Assembly (NCBI GenBank): GCA_934444485.1
Contig: CAKSCN010000001.1
Coordinates: forward strand, 26,262 to 90,261
Direction of reading: 5' to 3'
Length of the DNA stretch: 64,000 bases
From: an uncultured Eubacteriales bacterium
GTDB taxonomy: Bacteria > Bacillota > Clostridia > Oscillospirales > CAG-382
Shown: one piece after another, positions 9,101-17,397 of the stretch
Layout: the number at the start of each line of letters is the position of its first letter
How positions within the stretch are numbered: the first letter of the stretch is position 1
Translations under genes and position numbers: made by a program
The notes under the pieces: generated by a model
Database searches by the model: none
The model's input: only the letters and a program-made list of their open reading frames with translations
What the model was told of the DNA's origin: nothing

Positions 9101-12100
9101 GATCTGCGACCATTGCTGCATTGTGCCGTTGTAATAGAGATCCTTAACGGTCAGTTTTCTTGAATCGTATTGATATGTCAAGGGGAAAGAGGTCAACGTA
9201 GACGGAAGATAGAGAGTTTCAAGATACTCGCTTGTGTAAAGTTGCGTGAAAGCGTCATAGCCTACCGTTTCAACGCCCTCCTCAAGGCGAACGTTTTTCA
9301 AGGAATGGCACTCCTTGAATGCCACATCCCCGATAGATTTCACCCATGAGGGAATCGTGACGCTTGTCAATCCGGTCCACATAAATGTTTGACCGTTAAT
9401 TTTCGTAACGCCTTTCGGAATATTGATTGATTTGATGCCGGTACCCATGAATGCGGTGCCGCCGATTTCTGTCACACTCTCGGGCAATTCAATACTGCTT
9501 ATACCGCTTCCGAAGAAAGTACTTCCTCCGATAGTTGTCAAATTCGGCGGCAAATTGACTTCCTTTAAGCTTAGACAGTCACGGAACGTCGAGTTTCCTA
9601 TTTTTGTTAAATTATCCGGTAAAACAGCTTTTGTGAGAGATTTGCATTCATAAAAAGCCCCAGACTCATTCAACTGTAAAGAATGACATTCCGAAAGATC
9701 TGCCTCCGTAAGTCCAGAATACATAAATGCTTCAGATCCTATGTATTGGAGACTTTCGGGGAAACGGAAGTTCTCGAGCGACGGGGTCCAGAAAAATGCC
9801 CTCTTTCCTATTCTTTCAAGGTTGTTTGCACCTGACACTTCCGTAAGAAGTTTGCAGTCATTAAATGCGTGTTCCTCAATTACCGTAACACTGTCCGGAA
9901 GATTTACAGTTTTCAATGCAGGACAGTTAATAAACGCCTGCTCGGAAATATTCGTCATGACAGCTCCCTCCTCAAAGGAAACTGTTGTAAGCGAAGGATG
10001 AGCTGCGAGGACAGAGCCAAAGCTCGTTAATGTAGCCGGGACAACGTAATCCGTCACATCGGGAGAAAGCCAAATGAGCTGAGTTTTGTCCTTGTTGTAG
10101 AGTGCGCCGTTTTCAAATATAAACGACTCATTTTCGGGAGCCAACCGCACATTGCGAAGTGATGGACAGTTGCCGAATGCATTAAAACCTATTTCTGTTA
10201 CGGAGGCGGGAATATTTATTTCTTCCAAAGATGTGCAGTCTCTGAACGCCTCTGCGCCTATTTCCTCAACCGTATCGGGAAGCGTAATGCTCTTGAGATT
10301 ATAATTATCTCTAAAGGCTTCTCTGCCAATTACCGTAACCTTGCTTCCAAAGGTAATGCTTTCCAAATTTTCTCGATGCCAGAAAGCGACGTCACTGATT
10401 ACCGTCAGATTTTCAGGTAAAATTACATTTTTGGAAATTCTTCCGATTTGATTTGAAAGTGTGTAGCTGTGTCCCTCGATTTCTTCCGGAAGAGTAACGG
10501 TATCTTCATTGCCCACATAATCGGCAAACATATATGTTGTATTTCCTTTACTGTCAGTCTTCTTGAAGAATCGGAGTTTGTCCTCGGTAACAAATGTGTC
10601 CCAATCTCCGTGATTACTCGGATTTCTGTAGTGACCGTTTCCGTCGGCATCTATCCACACATAGGAACGTCCCGTCCAATCGAGTGAGCTGTTGTTTTCG
10701 ACGTAATCGGCATAGGGGAAACCTTCATTGCTTTTCAGTGTGGAGGGTATCTTCATGTAGTCAAGTGTATTATCTGAAAATACATCGCCAGCGACGGTTT
10801 CAACGCCCTCTTCAAGAATTATTCTTTTAAGGTTGGTGCATTTATAGAAAGCCATTTTTCCGATGTTAGTGTTTTTCGCAGTGATGGTTACCGACCTGAG
10901 AGGCAAGTAATCTCTTAAGAAATTTTCTCTGATTTCCGAATATGTCTCGGGGATGACAAGATCCGTCAGCAATTCTCCGTTAATATACACTTTTTCAGGC
11001 TTACTGGAAGAATATGACTGCGGTATTCCTATATAAGTAAACAATGCAGAGATATCGTCGAGATACAGTTCTTTTGACCGTTTACACAATTCGGAAGCTC
11101 CGCTTTCTATATTGCTGTGTAAATAAAGCTTGTCTACACTTCCGGCTCCGAGTATATCATTGAGTTCCGTAACTTTTTTCGGAATAACAAATGTACCAAG
11201 TTGGCAGTATCCAAAAGCATACTTTCCTATAGTTTCCACCGAGTCTGGCAGATTGACGGTTGTGAGATTTTTACAGTTGTACAGCATATATTCCGGAATT
11301 GAAGTGACCCCCTCCGCAAAGGTTACTGCTTTGAGGCTTGTGCATCCGGCGAGAGAATTTATATAGTTGCTCGAGGAAAGGTTCGCCTCTGTCAGCAGTT
11401 CGCCGCCTATATACAGGTTATATTCCTTAAAGTAACTGTGGTGATTTCCGTAGCTTGAAAGTTTCACCTTTTGCAGCCAATCTTCAAGCTTGCCGTCATA
11501 ATAAATATCTGTTGTAATTTGCTTTTCGGAAAGATCGCTGAATTCAATGTTAAGCCCTACGATATTTTTTGAAAGATGCAGTTCTTTCAGATACGGAAGT
11601 TTGCTTGAAAATGCGTATCTTTCGAGTTGTGTAATCTCGTCGGAAAGATAGAGCTTCCCCGAAACTCCACACGGAACGCCATGATCCGAACCTAAGAAAG
11701 CATGGTGCATTCTGGTACATATTTTACCATCCGGAGTCTTCAACAAGATTGCATTATCAAAGGAATATCTTGCGGGACAATCCATAAAGGCGTAGCTGTA
11801 AACAGTATCCACTGTATTCGGAAGATCGATGCTTTCAATGCTTTTGCACTGATAGAATGCGCCGGTGCGGACATTTGTTATATCTCCCGTTATGCTCACA
11901 CGTTTCAGGCTTTCGGGTATGTAGGTTGCATTTGCCGTATACCTTCCGGCACCGAACAGCCAGCCGAACCATGTGTAATCGGAGTCTTCAAACGACGCTC
12001 CGATAAACGGAACGGAAATATCCTCAATCTCCGAGCATTCCGAGAAAACGCCGAGTCCGAGCTCTAAGGTTTTCGCATACTCATTCGGAATAACGATTTT

Positions 12101-15100
12101 CTTCATCGTATTTCCCATGAATGCGTACTCGCCCAATTCAACTACGTTTTTGGGGAGAATAATTTGGTCGAAGTTGCATTTTGCAAACGCATAATTGTAG
12201 ATGCCGATGATATTGCTGTTTTCACCGAACGGCAGTTTACGCAGAGAGGAACAACCGTAGAAGGCGAAGTCCGAAATTTCGACAACGCTGTCGGGCAGCT
12301 CAATATTTGCAAGAGAAGTACATCCGTAGAACACACCCTCGTAAATGCCCTTTATACCGCTTTCTGCCGAAATATCCACTCTTGTCAGGTCTTTGCACAT
12401 CGCAAAGGCGTAGTAGTCGAGCGAAATAAGGCTGTCGGGAAGGCTTATGCTCTTAAGTGATGAATTATAGAAGCAGCGGTAACCGAAGGTCAATATATTT
12501 GCATCCGGCGCAAAGTCCACTCTTGTCAGCTTGCTGTTTTCAAACGCACCGAAACCGAGAACCTCGACCTCTTTGGGGAGTGACATTGTTCCCGTTTTTC
12601 CGGCAGGAGCCGCTATCAGTTTTCTGCCGTCCTTGGAGCACAGCAAACCGTCAACCGCTTTGTATTTCGGATTTTCCTCCGACACTTCAAAAGCGTCAAG
12701 GTGCTGTAAGCCGACAAGAGAATACTCTCCTATGTACGTAAGGTTTGCCGGAATATATACTTTCTCCAATGCCGTATTGTAGAATGCGTTTGACATAAGC
12801 CGGAGGTCTTCTCCGCCGCCGAATGAAACCGAAGTAAGCTCCGTACAGTTGCGGAAAGCGCCATGACCTACCGATGTTATTGTGTCGGGCAATTCTGCTG
12901 TAACAAGTTTTGTCTGATAGAATGTGTTATCGGGAATTTCCGAGAGGGGATATTCTCTCAGGTCAACGCTTACAAGACCGCTTTCCGAGAAAACGCCCTG
13001 TCCCATTGCCGTTAAGCTTCCGGGGAGTTTTACCGTATTGAGATTTGCGCAGTTTGAAAACGCCTTCTGCTCAATTACGGAGAGCGAGGGAGTCGTGCCG
13101 AAGTTTACCTCTGAAATTGCACTTTCTGCGAATGCGTTTTTGCCTATGAAAGTAACCGAATCGGGTATAGTCACACTCTGCAGCGAGCTTGAAGCAAATG
13201 CGTATGCCTGAATATTGTTTACCGTATTCGGAATCACGATGCTTTCCACAGGTGTTCCTTCAAATGCGTGACCGCCGATAGACACGATGTCGCCGTCAAA
13301 TCCCTGTTTTGAGAAATCAACAGCTGGTTCCGATCCTTTATAGGCGATAATCGATACTCCTCCGTCCGTCAGCTCCGCATATTTCCAGGAATCGTTTTCC
13401 TCAACAAATACGACGCCGACATAGTAACCTCTGACACCGAAATCCCAGTTTTCCTGAAGCTCTGCCGGGAGGGATGCCGCCTTAAAGTAGACGTCAATTG
13501 TATCAAAAGCGTTAAATGCGTGGCGGCCTATGAACGACACTTTTTCGGGCACGGCAATCGCCTTTAATTTTTTACATCCGTAGAAAGCATAACGTCCTAT
13601 TTCGGTAAGAGAATCGGGAAGTTGGATATCGTTGAGGCTTTCACAAAAACGGAAAGCGTAATTTCCGACAGCTTCTACCGAGGCATCACCGAAATCGATG
13701 CTCTGCAGGCCGCTCAAGCCCTCGAATGCACACGCCTGTATTGTTTTCAGCGCACTGCCGTCTTCAAAAATAACCTTGTTCAGGTTGTCTGCACCCTTAA
13801 ACATATATGCCGCTATGCGGTCGAGCTTGCTGTCTGCGGCAAATGTTACCTGTATCAGCTTTTTGCATCCGACAAAAACGCCCTGTCCCATAGAGGTGAT
13901 GCCGGACGGGATGCGCAGGTAACGGATACCGGTGTTCGCAAACACGCCCAAGCCGAGTCTCTTCACCGAGGAGTTATTTCCTATTGTAATTTCGGTCAGA
14001 TTTTGGCAATCGGCAAAAGCCAGGCGCGACAACTGTTCCACAGAATCAGGTATGCTGATTTTATTCAACTTACCAACGCCGCAAAAAGCCCCTGTTTCTA
14101 TCATCCTCAAGCCCTCGGGCAGAATGACATCCGTAAGGTTTGCCGTTCCTTTAAATGCGGACGCACCGACCGTAACAACGGTTTCCGGAACGGTAAATTG
14201 TTTCCGCTCGTGACCGGCAGGATAAGTCACAAGAGTCGTCATGTCTTTATTATACAAAACACCGTCCGCCGAAATGTATACTTCATTCAGCTCGTCAACG
14301 GAAATATCCGTCAGCTCTCGGCAATACGAGAAAGCACCGCTGCCGACTTTTTTTATGTTGGACGAAAGTTCAATGACCGTCAAGCCTGATAACGAAAAGG
14401 CATCGTCTCCTATTGTTACAAGGCTCTGCGGAAGCTTTATCGACGAAAGTGAAGGAGTTGACGCAAAGGCGCTCTCGCCAATCATGCGCAAATTGCTGTT
14501 ATCTCGAAATTCGACGGTTGCAAGCGACGGCACTCCCCTGAACGCCGACTTCCCGATAACGGATACTTCGTTGGGAATTTCAATCTCGAGGAGGTTTGTG
14601 CTTTCAAATGCAGACTCACAGATTTCGGCAAGGCGGCTGCCGTCTTCAAACTCGATTTTTGTCAATCCGGAGCCGGAGAATGCATTTTCACCGATGGAAT
14701 ACACTGTGGCAGGTATTCTGATTGAGGTCAGCGATGAGCAGTTTGTGAAAATTCCGTCAGGCGCTGATGTCATATTGTTGCCCCATTTTACCTCGGTAAG
14801 CTCTTCACAGTTTGAAAATGCCCTGAGGCCTACTCTGTTTACACTGTCGGGAAAAGACACCGAAGTGAGTGACGAGTAATTGAAAGCCGTATCACCTATT
14901 ACACTGACAGCGGACAAATCAACCTCGTCGATTTTCGCATATGCAAATGCCGACTCCCCGATGCTTTGCACGCCGGCGGGAATACTGTATATATCTTTTG
15001 TCTGTGCTCCTGCGGGGTATGCAACCAATACCGTTGCTGTACCGTTAAGCAAAACGTTGTCGGTCGTACGGTAAAACGAGTTTCCGGACACCACCTCAAA

Positions 15101-17101
15101 GCTGTTCAGAGAAATACAGCCGAAAAACGCCGAGCCGTTCAGCTTTTTTACGTTCTTTGTGACCTTAAAGCTGCTTATTGCACTGTTTCCAAATGCATTG
15201 TTTCCGATGCTTTCAAGCAATGCATTGTCCGAGACAGAGACACTTTGCATACGTGAAGCGTTATAAAAGGCACGCTCGCCGACGGTTTTCAGATTGTCCG
15301 GCAATGCAATTGACAAGAGATTAGAGCAATTTTCAAATGCCGATATACCGATTTTCTCCAGCCCGTCAGGAAGAGTAACCCGGCGAAGACGAGTCTGATT
15401 CATAAAGGCATTGTCGCCGACAGATGATACAATCTTTCCGTCAATCATTTCCGGAACCGTTATGTAGCGACGTTTTCCGGTATAACTGCGTATCTCAATC
15501 GTTCCGTCATCAAGTTCAACATAAGTATAGGGAACGCCGTCTTCTTCGTTTACCCAATTTGCGTACAGAGTCAAATCCGACTTCCATGTATCTCTGTACC
15601 AATCCAGTTCCTCCGTGCAGTCGATATCGTAATACCAACCGTCAAACACGGCATAATTGCGTTCCGGAACGGGCAAGTTCTGCAGGGTATGTCCCTCGAT
15701 AAATATCTGCTTCGTATTATCGAGCTCCGACGACAACATATCAAATGTGACGGTTCTTCTTGTTTCGCATATAAGCGCCTCAACATCCAAAGCACCGTAG
15801 CCGTAATAGAAGTCTTCACCGAGGTCACCGAGATCCCTACAGGAAGCATAAAGCTGTTCTCTGAGTTCGGGTAATTCCGTGCGCAAATTTTTTGAAACGT
15901 AAAGTGCGGAAGCACCGGCTACGACCGGGCAAGCAAGTGAGGTTCCGCTTACCGTTTTATAACCGCCGCCGAGAGTTGTCGTGTAAACCGTTCCCGGAGC
16001 AACTATATCGGAATTATCTCCGTAATTTGAATAATCCGCAAGCTCCCAGCTGTTATTTTCCAGTGCGCCTACAGCAATACAGTTCTGATCTGCCGCCGGA
16101 TAAAACAGTCTTGAAGTCGCATCGTTGCCTGCCGCCGCAATACAGAGAACGTCGCTATCTGCGGCAAGGCTTAAAGCCTCCTCAAATCCGCTGTCGGGAC
16201 CGGGGCTTCCGAAAGACATATTTACAATTTTTGCATTCCGTTCAATGGCATAATAAATTGCGAAAATCAAGTCCGAGTTTTTGAATTTTCCCTTTCCCTC
16301 GTTTTCGCATTTAATAACCAACAGTTTCACGTCCGGTGCTATACCGACGATACCTTTTCCGTCCATGGACGCAGCAATAACACCGGCAACCTGTGTGCCG
16401 TGTCCGTTATCGTCCTCAATCAGCGACCAATCGTAGGATGATGAGTCCAAACCGGTATCCTTGACAATTCGGTCATAGGTCGCATTATAAGAGTATTCGC
16501 TGATCTTCCCTGCAAATTCCGGATGGTCGGTATCTATACCGGTATCGATAACCGCCACAGTAACGCCTTCTCCGCGTGTTTTGTTCCAGGAATCGCCAAA
16601 ATTCAGATAATCAAAATATGTTTGCTTATTGTAATCCGTATCCGAAACGGCATAGGAGTTTTTATGTACCGGTATTGTTTTTTCATCGGAGAGGGAAGAT
16701 GCGGGTAAAGAATCAACCGAGTCTTCATCACTGTCGTTTTCCATAAGTAAAGCGTAATAATCCAATGAAAAGCTCGAAAGAAGAGATTTGTTCTCGGAAT
16801 CCGAAAAAATGTCCTTGACAGTGATATTTTCGGGAAGAGAAAGAACGGAAAACGATCCGTCAAAGCTCGTCCTCAGCGAGGCGTTAAAGCGTTCTGCCAA
16901 ACTTTTCGCACGTGAAACAGATACGTTCCTCAAAATCAAAGAGTTTTCGGAATAATTGCCGTGTTGCAATTCAAGCTCTTCAAGACGAGTTTCTCTTTGA
17001 TGTTCCAAGCGAATGTCCCTGTAAAAGCAAAAAACACCGGTCAGAACAAGCAAAACCGCTGTCACTGCAAAAACACCGTTAAGTACTGATTTTTTCTTCA
17101 T
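6125..17101 (-). CDS. Giant subtilase-LRR surface protein (3,658 aa)
   Basis: Secreted or membrane-tethered S8 serine protease fused to an exceptionally long BspA-like LRR array. Start at 17101: AGGAG lies 7 nt upstream, whereas frames back to 17173 run into the inverted repeat. Residues 1-30 form a basic N-terminus and one transmembrane segment. The subtilase domain (~160-450) has the full catalytic set: Asp186 (AVIDTGID), His235 (NGHGTQVAG), Asn326 (AAGN), Ser388 (SGTSLACP). A degenerate InlB repeat follows, then dozens of LRR_5 units to about residue 3,200. Next come a short WDIDGDGYADF segment and four Cys-rich repeats of the form ATCTADGSKVSVCADCGE (two CxxC-type pairs each), and a ~120-residue C-terminal beta domain. 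No LPXTG. Probable roles are adhesion to host or fibre polymers and local proteolysis (inference). Its promoter lies in the candidate invertible segment. Confidence 0.93.
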   Translation of the reverse strand: MKKKSVLNGVFAVTAVLLVLTGVFCFYRDIRLEHQRETRLEELELQHGNYSENSLILRNVSVSRAKSLAERFNASLRTSFDGSFSVLSLPENITVKDIFSDSENKSLLSSFSLDYYALLMENDSDEDSVDSLPASSLSDEKTIPVHKNSYAVSDTDYNKQTYFDYLNFGDSWNKTRGEGVTVAVIDTGIDTDHPEFAGKISEYSYNATYDRIVKDTGLDSSSYDWSLIEDDNGHGTQVAGVIAASMDGKGIVGIAPDVKLLVIKCENEGKGKFKNSDLIFAIYYAIERNAKIVNMSFGSPGPDSGFEEALSLAADSDVLCIAAAGNDATSRLFYPAADQNCIAVGALENNSWELADYSNYGDNSDIVAPGTVYTTTLGGGYKTVSGTSLACPVVAGASALYVSKNLRTELPELREQLYASCRDLGDLGEDFYYGYGALDVEALICETRRTVTFDMLSSELDNTKQIFIEGHTLQNLPVPERNYAVFDGWYYDIDCTEELDWYRDTWKSDLTLYANWVNEEDGVPYTYVELDDGTIEIRSYTGKRRYITVPEMIDGKIVSSVGDNAFMNQTRLRRVTLPDGLEKIGISAFENCSNLLSIALPDNLKTVGERAFYNASRMQSVSVSDNALLESIGNNAFGNSAISSFKVTKNVKKLNGSAFFGCISLNSFEVVSGNSFYRTTDNVLLNGTATVLVAYPAGAQTKDIYSIPAGVQSIGESAFAYAKIDEVDLSAVSVIGDTAFNYSSLTSVSFPDSVNRVGLRAFSNCEELTEVKWGNNMTSAPDGIFTNCSSLTSIRIPATVYSIGENAFSGSGLTKIEFEDGSRLAEICESAFESTNLLEIEIPNEVSVIGKSAFRGVPSLATVEFRDNSNLRMIGESAFASTPSLSSIKLPQSLVTIGDDAFSLSGLTVIELSSNIKKVGSGAFSYCRELTDISVDELNEVYISADGVLYNKDMTTLVTYPAGHERKQFTVPETVVTVGASAFKGTANLTDVILPEGLRMIETGAFCGVGKLNKISIPDSVEQLSRLAFADCQNLTEITIGNNSSVKRLGLGVFANTGIRYLRIPSGITSMGQGVFVGCKKLIQVTFAADSKLDRIAAYMFKGADNLNKVIFEDGSALKTIQACAFEGLSGLQSIDFGDASVEAVGNYAFRFCESLNDIQLPDSLTEIGRYAFYGCKKLKAIAVPEKVSFIGRHAFNAFDTIDVYFKAASLPAELQENWDFGVRGYYVGVVFVEENDSWKYAELTDGGVSIIAYKGSEPAVDFSKQGFDGDIVSIGGHAFEGTPVESIVIPNTVNNIQAYAFASSSLQSVTIPDSVTFIGKNAFAESAISEVNFGTTPSLSVIEQKAFSNCANLNTVKLPGSLTAMGQGVFSESGLVSVDLREYPLSEIPDNTFYQTKLVTAELPDTITSVGHGAFRNCTELTSVSFGGGEDLRLMSNAFYNTALEKVYIPANLTYIGEYSLVGLQHLDAFEVSEENPKYKAVDGLLCSKDGRKLIAAPAGKTGTMSLPKEVEVLGFGAFENSKLTRVDFAPDANILTFGYRCFYNSSLKSISLPDSLISLDYYAFAMCKDLTRVDISAESGIKGIYEGVFYGCTSLANIELPDSVVEISDFAFYGCSSLRKLPFGENSNIIGIYNYAFAKCNFDQIILPKNVVELGEYAFMGNTMKKIVIPNEYAKTLELGLGVFSECSEIEDISVPFIGASFEDSDYTWFGWLFGAGRYTANATYIPESLKRVSITGDITNVRTGAFYQCKSIESIDLPNTVDTVYSYAFMDCPARYSFDNAILLKTPDGKICTRMHHAFLGSDHGVPCGVSGKLYLSDEITQLERYAFSSKLPYLKELHLSKNIVGLNIEFSDLSEKQITTDIYYDGKLEDWLQKVKLSSYGNHHSYFKEYNLYIGGELLTEANLSSSNYINSLAGCTSLKAVTFAEGVTSIPEYMLYNCKNLTTVNLPDSVETIGKYAFGYCQLGTFVIPKKVTELNDILGAGSVDKLYLHSNIESGASELCKRSKELYLDDISALFTYIGIPQSYSSSKPEKVYINGELLTDLVIPETYSEIRENFLRDYLPLRSVTITAKNTNIGKMAFYKCTNLKRIILEEGVETVAGDVFSDNTLDYMKIPSTLKSNEGFPYADYVENNSSLDWTGRSYVWIDADGNGHYRNPSNHGDWDTFVTEDKLRFFKKTDSKGNTTYMFADYVGNEDTVTLPEEIEGHSYTLSNQIGRISKNVILPENLTVISDVAFWHRENLESITFGSKVTVIGREAFRDNYNLKSITLPDTVEEIGAEAFRDCTSLEEINIPASVTEIGFNAFGNCPSLRNVRLAPENESFIFENGALYNKDKTQLIWLSPDVTDYVVPATLTSFGSVLAAHPSLTTVSFEEGAVMTNISEQAFINCPALKTVNLPDSVTVIEEHAFNDCKLLTEVSGANNLERIGKRAFFWTPSLENFRFPESLQYIGSEAFMYSGLTEADLSECHSLQLNESGAFYECKSLTKAVLPDNLTKIGNSTFRDCLSLKEVNLPPNLTTIGGSTFFGSGISSIELPESVTEIGGTAFMGTGIKSINIPKGVTKINGQTFMWTGLTSVTIPSWVKSIGDVAFKECHSLKNVRLEEGVETVGYDAFTQLYTSEYLETLYLPSTLTSFPLTYQYDSRKLTVKDLYYNGTMQQWSQIKNSNKSTYTEPMVVENMHFLGDDPTVGVDQTAIDQSAGLSGIKSIKEIKCSPTLVSIGANTFKDCTGIETFEISDSLESIDPTAFNGCGELKRIILSENNKNFVLLDGILYDKDVTSVILVTTEAVDVCIPNTVTDIRHLSGNSSIRKLSFEKGSGITELNGGLNGLSNLAVLTLPEKMTSIDVRELTGCENITHITVGENITSIKVPDGYTYDSLERIALIVNRSNVPITLEKGLAKNAFAVINADGTTDCKTGYESFKCVEKGDFLFANYGDGKHMLLSYLGSEDTVTLPENFDGEQYTFRKFSGVKNLIIPDGNIVIDEKAFYGGNFETVEIHGVSVGREAFSSCRSLRTAKLYDVGLVGYRAFAFSRALTEAYIRGKDTVVGAASFVYTGLEKLTLDGTIERIEGYDNVNTASDACIVYDTPYERNDGNYKNGLLIQDGWLITAKEGLRYAPPFEGGLAQTAYSKTYKTLKALADDNLNTFTDFDKYTNLEMLTLGSTLPVFGSWPETLKNIVLFKNYNVKGKYEFGRLTDGRIFVEREKKELDWDMRFPGWSNGNKVYYGGEWFFAEFRDFDGNILDWRAYTNSEVIRQPYMTNRTDGDFTYVFVGWDIDGDGYADFLPATAQADFCAQAVYEKHRLEDSEVVPATCTADGSKVSVCADCGETVVSIILPAFGHTRGEFVRNVPSTCSENGYDVYICETCAEEFRTNETKKLEHTFGEWSTVNEASCTATGTAERACLVCGYIEATNVPAKGHTYEVVSSKESTCTSAGEVVYSCSECGDETTETTEKLPHNYRKRTVPKHWLRVLIEKLLNMFFGYEGDNIYYYECSVCRHIQTADEHESSKQATVQGTGCLHELDDNWEQIPSSTQIQLIGRYCTKCGELVEAKVAESSFVSVTSFEAAIVNGKIVVTACVENVSENCNAYIAVYNSGNRIVKVFPITFTDGSAEIELDGISTETEKKVCLFIWDKTNLAPLCSSVSAVVDKNE

Positions 17102-17140
17102 CTTCATTCTCCTTTGACCTTGTGACTTCTGTTGTGCCGA

Positions 17141-17167
17141 TACCACATAATTGACATTATGTTGTTT
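17141..17167 (+). repeat. Left 27-bp inverted repeat of candidate promoter switch
   Basis: Perfect 27-bp match, inverted, to 17339-17365. The arm contains its own dyad, CATAAT-TGAC-ATTATG, whose asymmetric 4-nt centre gives the site a direction, as expected of a site-specific recombinase core. It lies in the 5' leader of the giant protease gene, 40 nt from its start. Confidence 0.85.
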
Positions 17168-17338
17168 TAGCATCCTACATTATACACTGTTTCTTTTGTA
17201 AGTCAACATATATATACAAATTAACCCGATTTTTGTAATAATTAACACAAATATTGGATTTTGAATATAAAATTAAATTCAAATTTTGACTTTACCGTTT
17301 TAATTTCAACACTTTTGCCGCTTGTTTTTACCTTATTT
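17168..17338. promoter_or_regulatory. Candidate invertible promoter segment (171 bp)
   Basis: AT-rich segment between the two inverted repeats and between divergent surface-protein genes. It contains one near-consensus promoter, pointing left, and no comparable promoter pointing right. Inversion would place that promoter symmetrically in front of the rightward amidase operon, with a leader of similar length. No recombinase gene is in the window. The alternative is a paired operator for a shared regulator. Confidence 0.6.
17179..17206 (-). promoter_or_regulatory. Sigma-A-type promoter facing the giant protease gene
   Basis: Minus strand TTGACT (17201-17206), 16-nt spacer, TATAAT (17179-17184). 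Predicted transcription start near 17172, just inside the left inverted repeat, about 70 nt before the start codon at 17101. Confidence 0.8.
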
Positions 17339-17365
17339 AAACAACATAATGTCAATTATGTGGTA
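17339..17365 (-). repeat. Right 27-bp inverted repeat of candidate promoter switch
   Basis: Perfect inverted copy of 17141-17167; a few outer bases (GCCG) also match. It lies 33 nt before the start of the rightward operon and just upstream of its ribosome binding site. Confidence 0.85.
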
Positions 17366-17397
17366 ATGCGGCAAAAATATTTTAGGGAGGAAGAATG

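Noticed and set aside
17102..17173. Longer N-terminus for the giant protease
   Set aside because: It would begin within the inverted repeat, downstream of the predicted transcription start but without a ribosome binding site; AGGAG fits the start at 17101.
17151..17186. Inward promoter using TTGACA inside the repeat arms
   Set aside because: No acceptable -10 hexamer at 16-18 nt on either side.
17141..17365. Terminator or single hairpin made by the 27-bp inverted repeat
   Set aside because: The arms are 171 bp apart, lie in the leaders of divergent genes and have no T run; a transcript hairpin of this size is unlikely to be the purpose.
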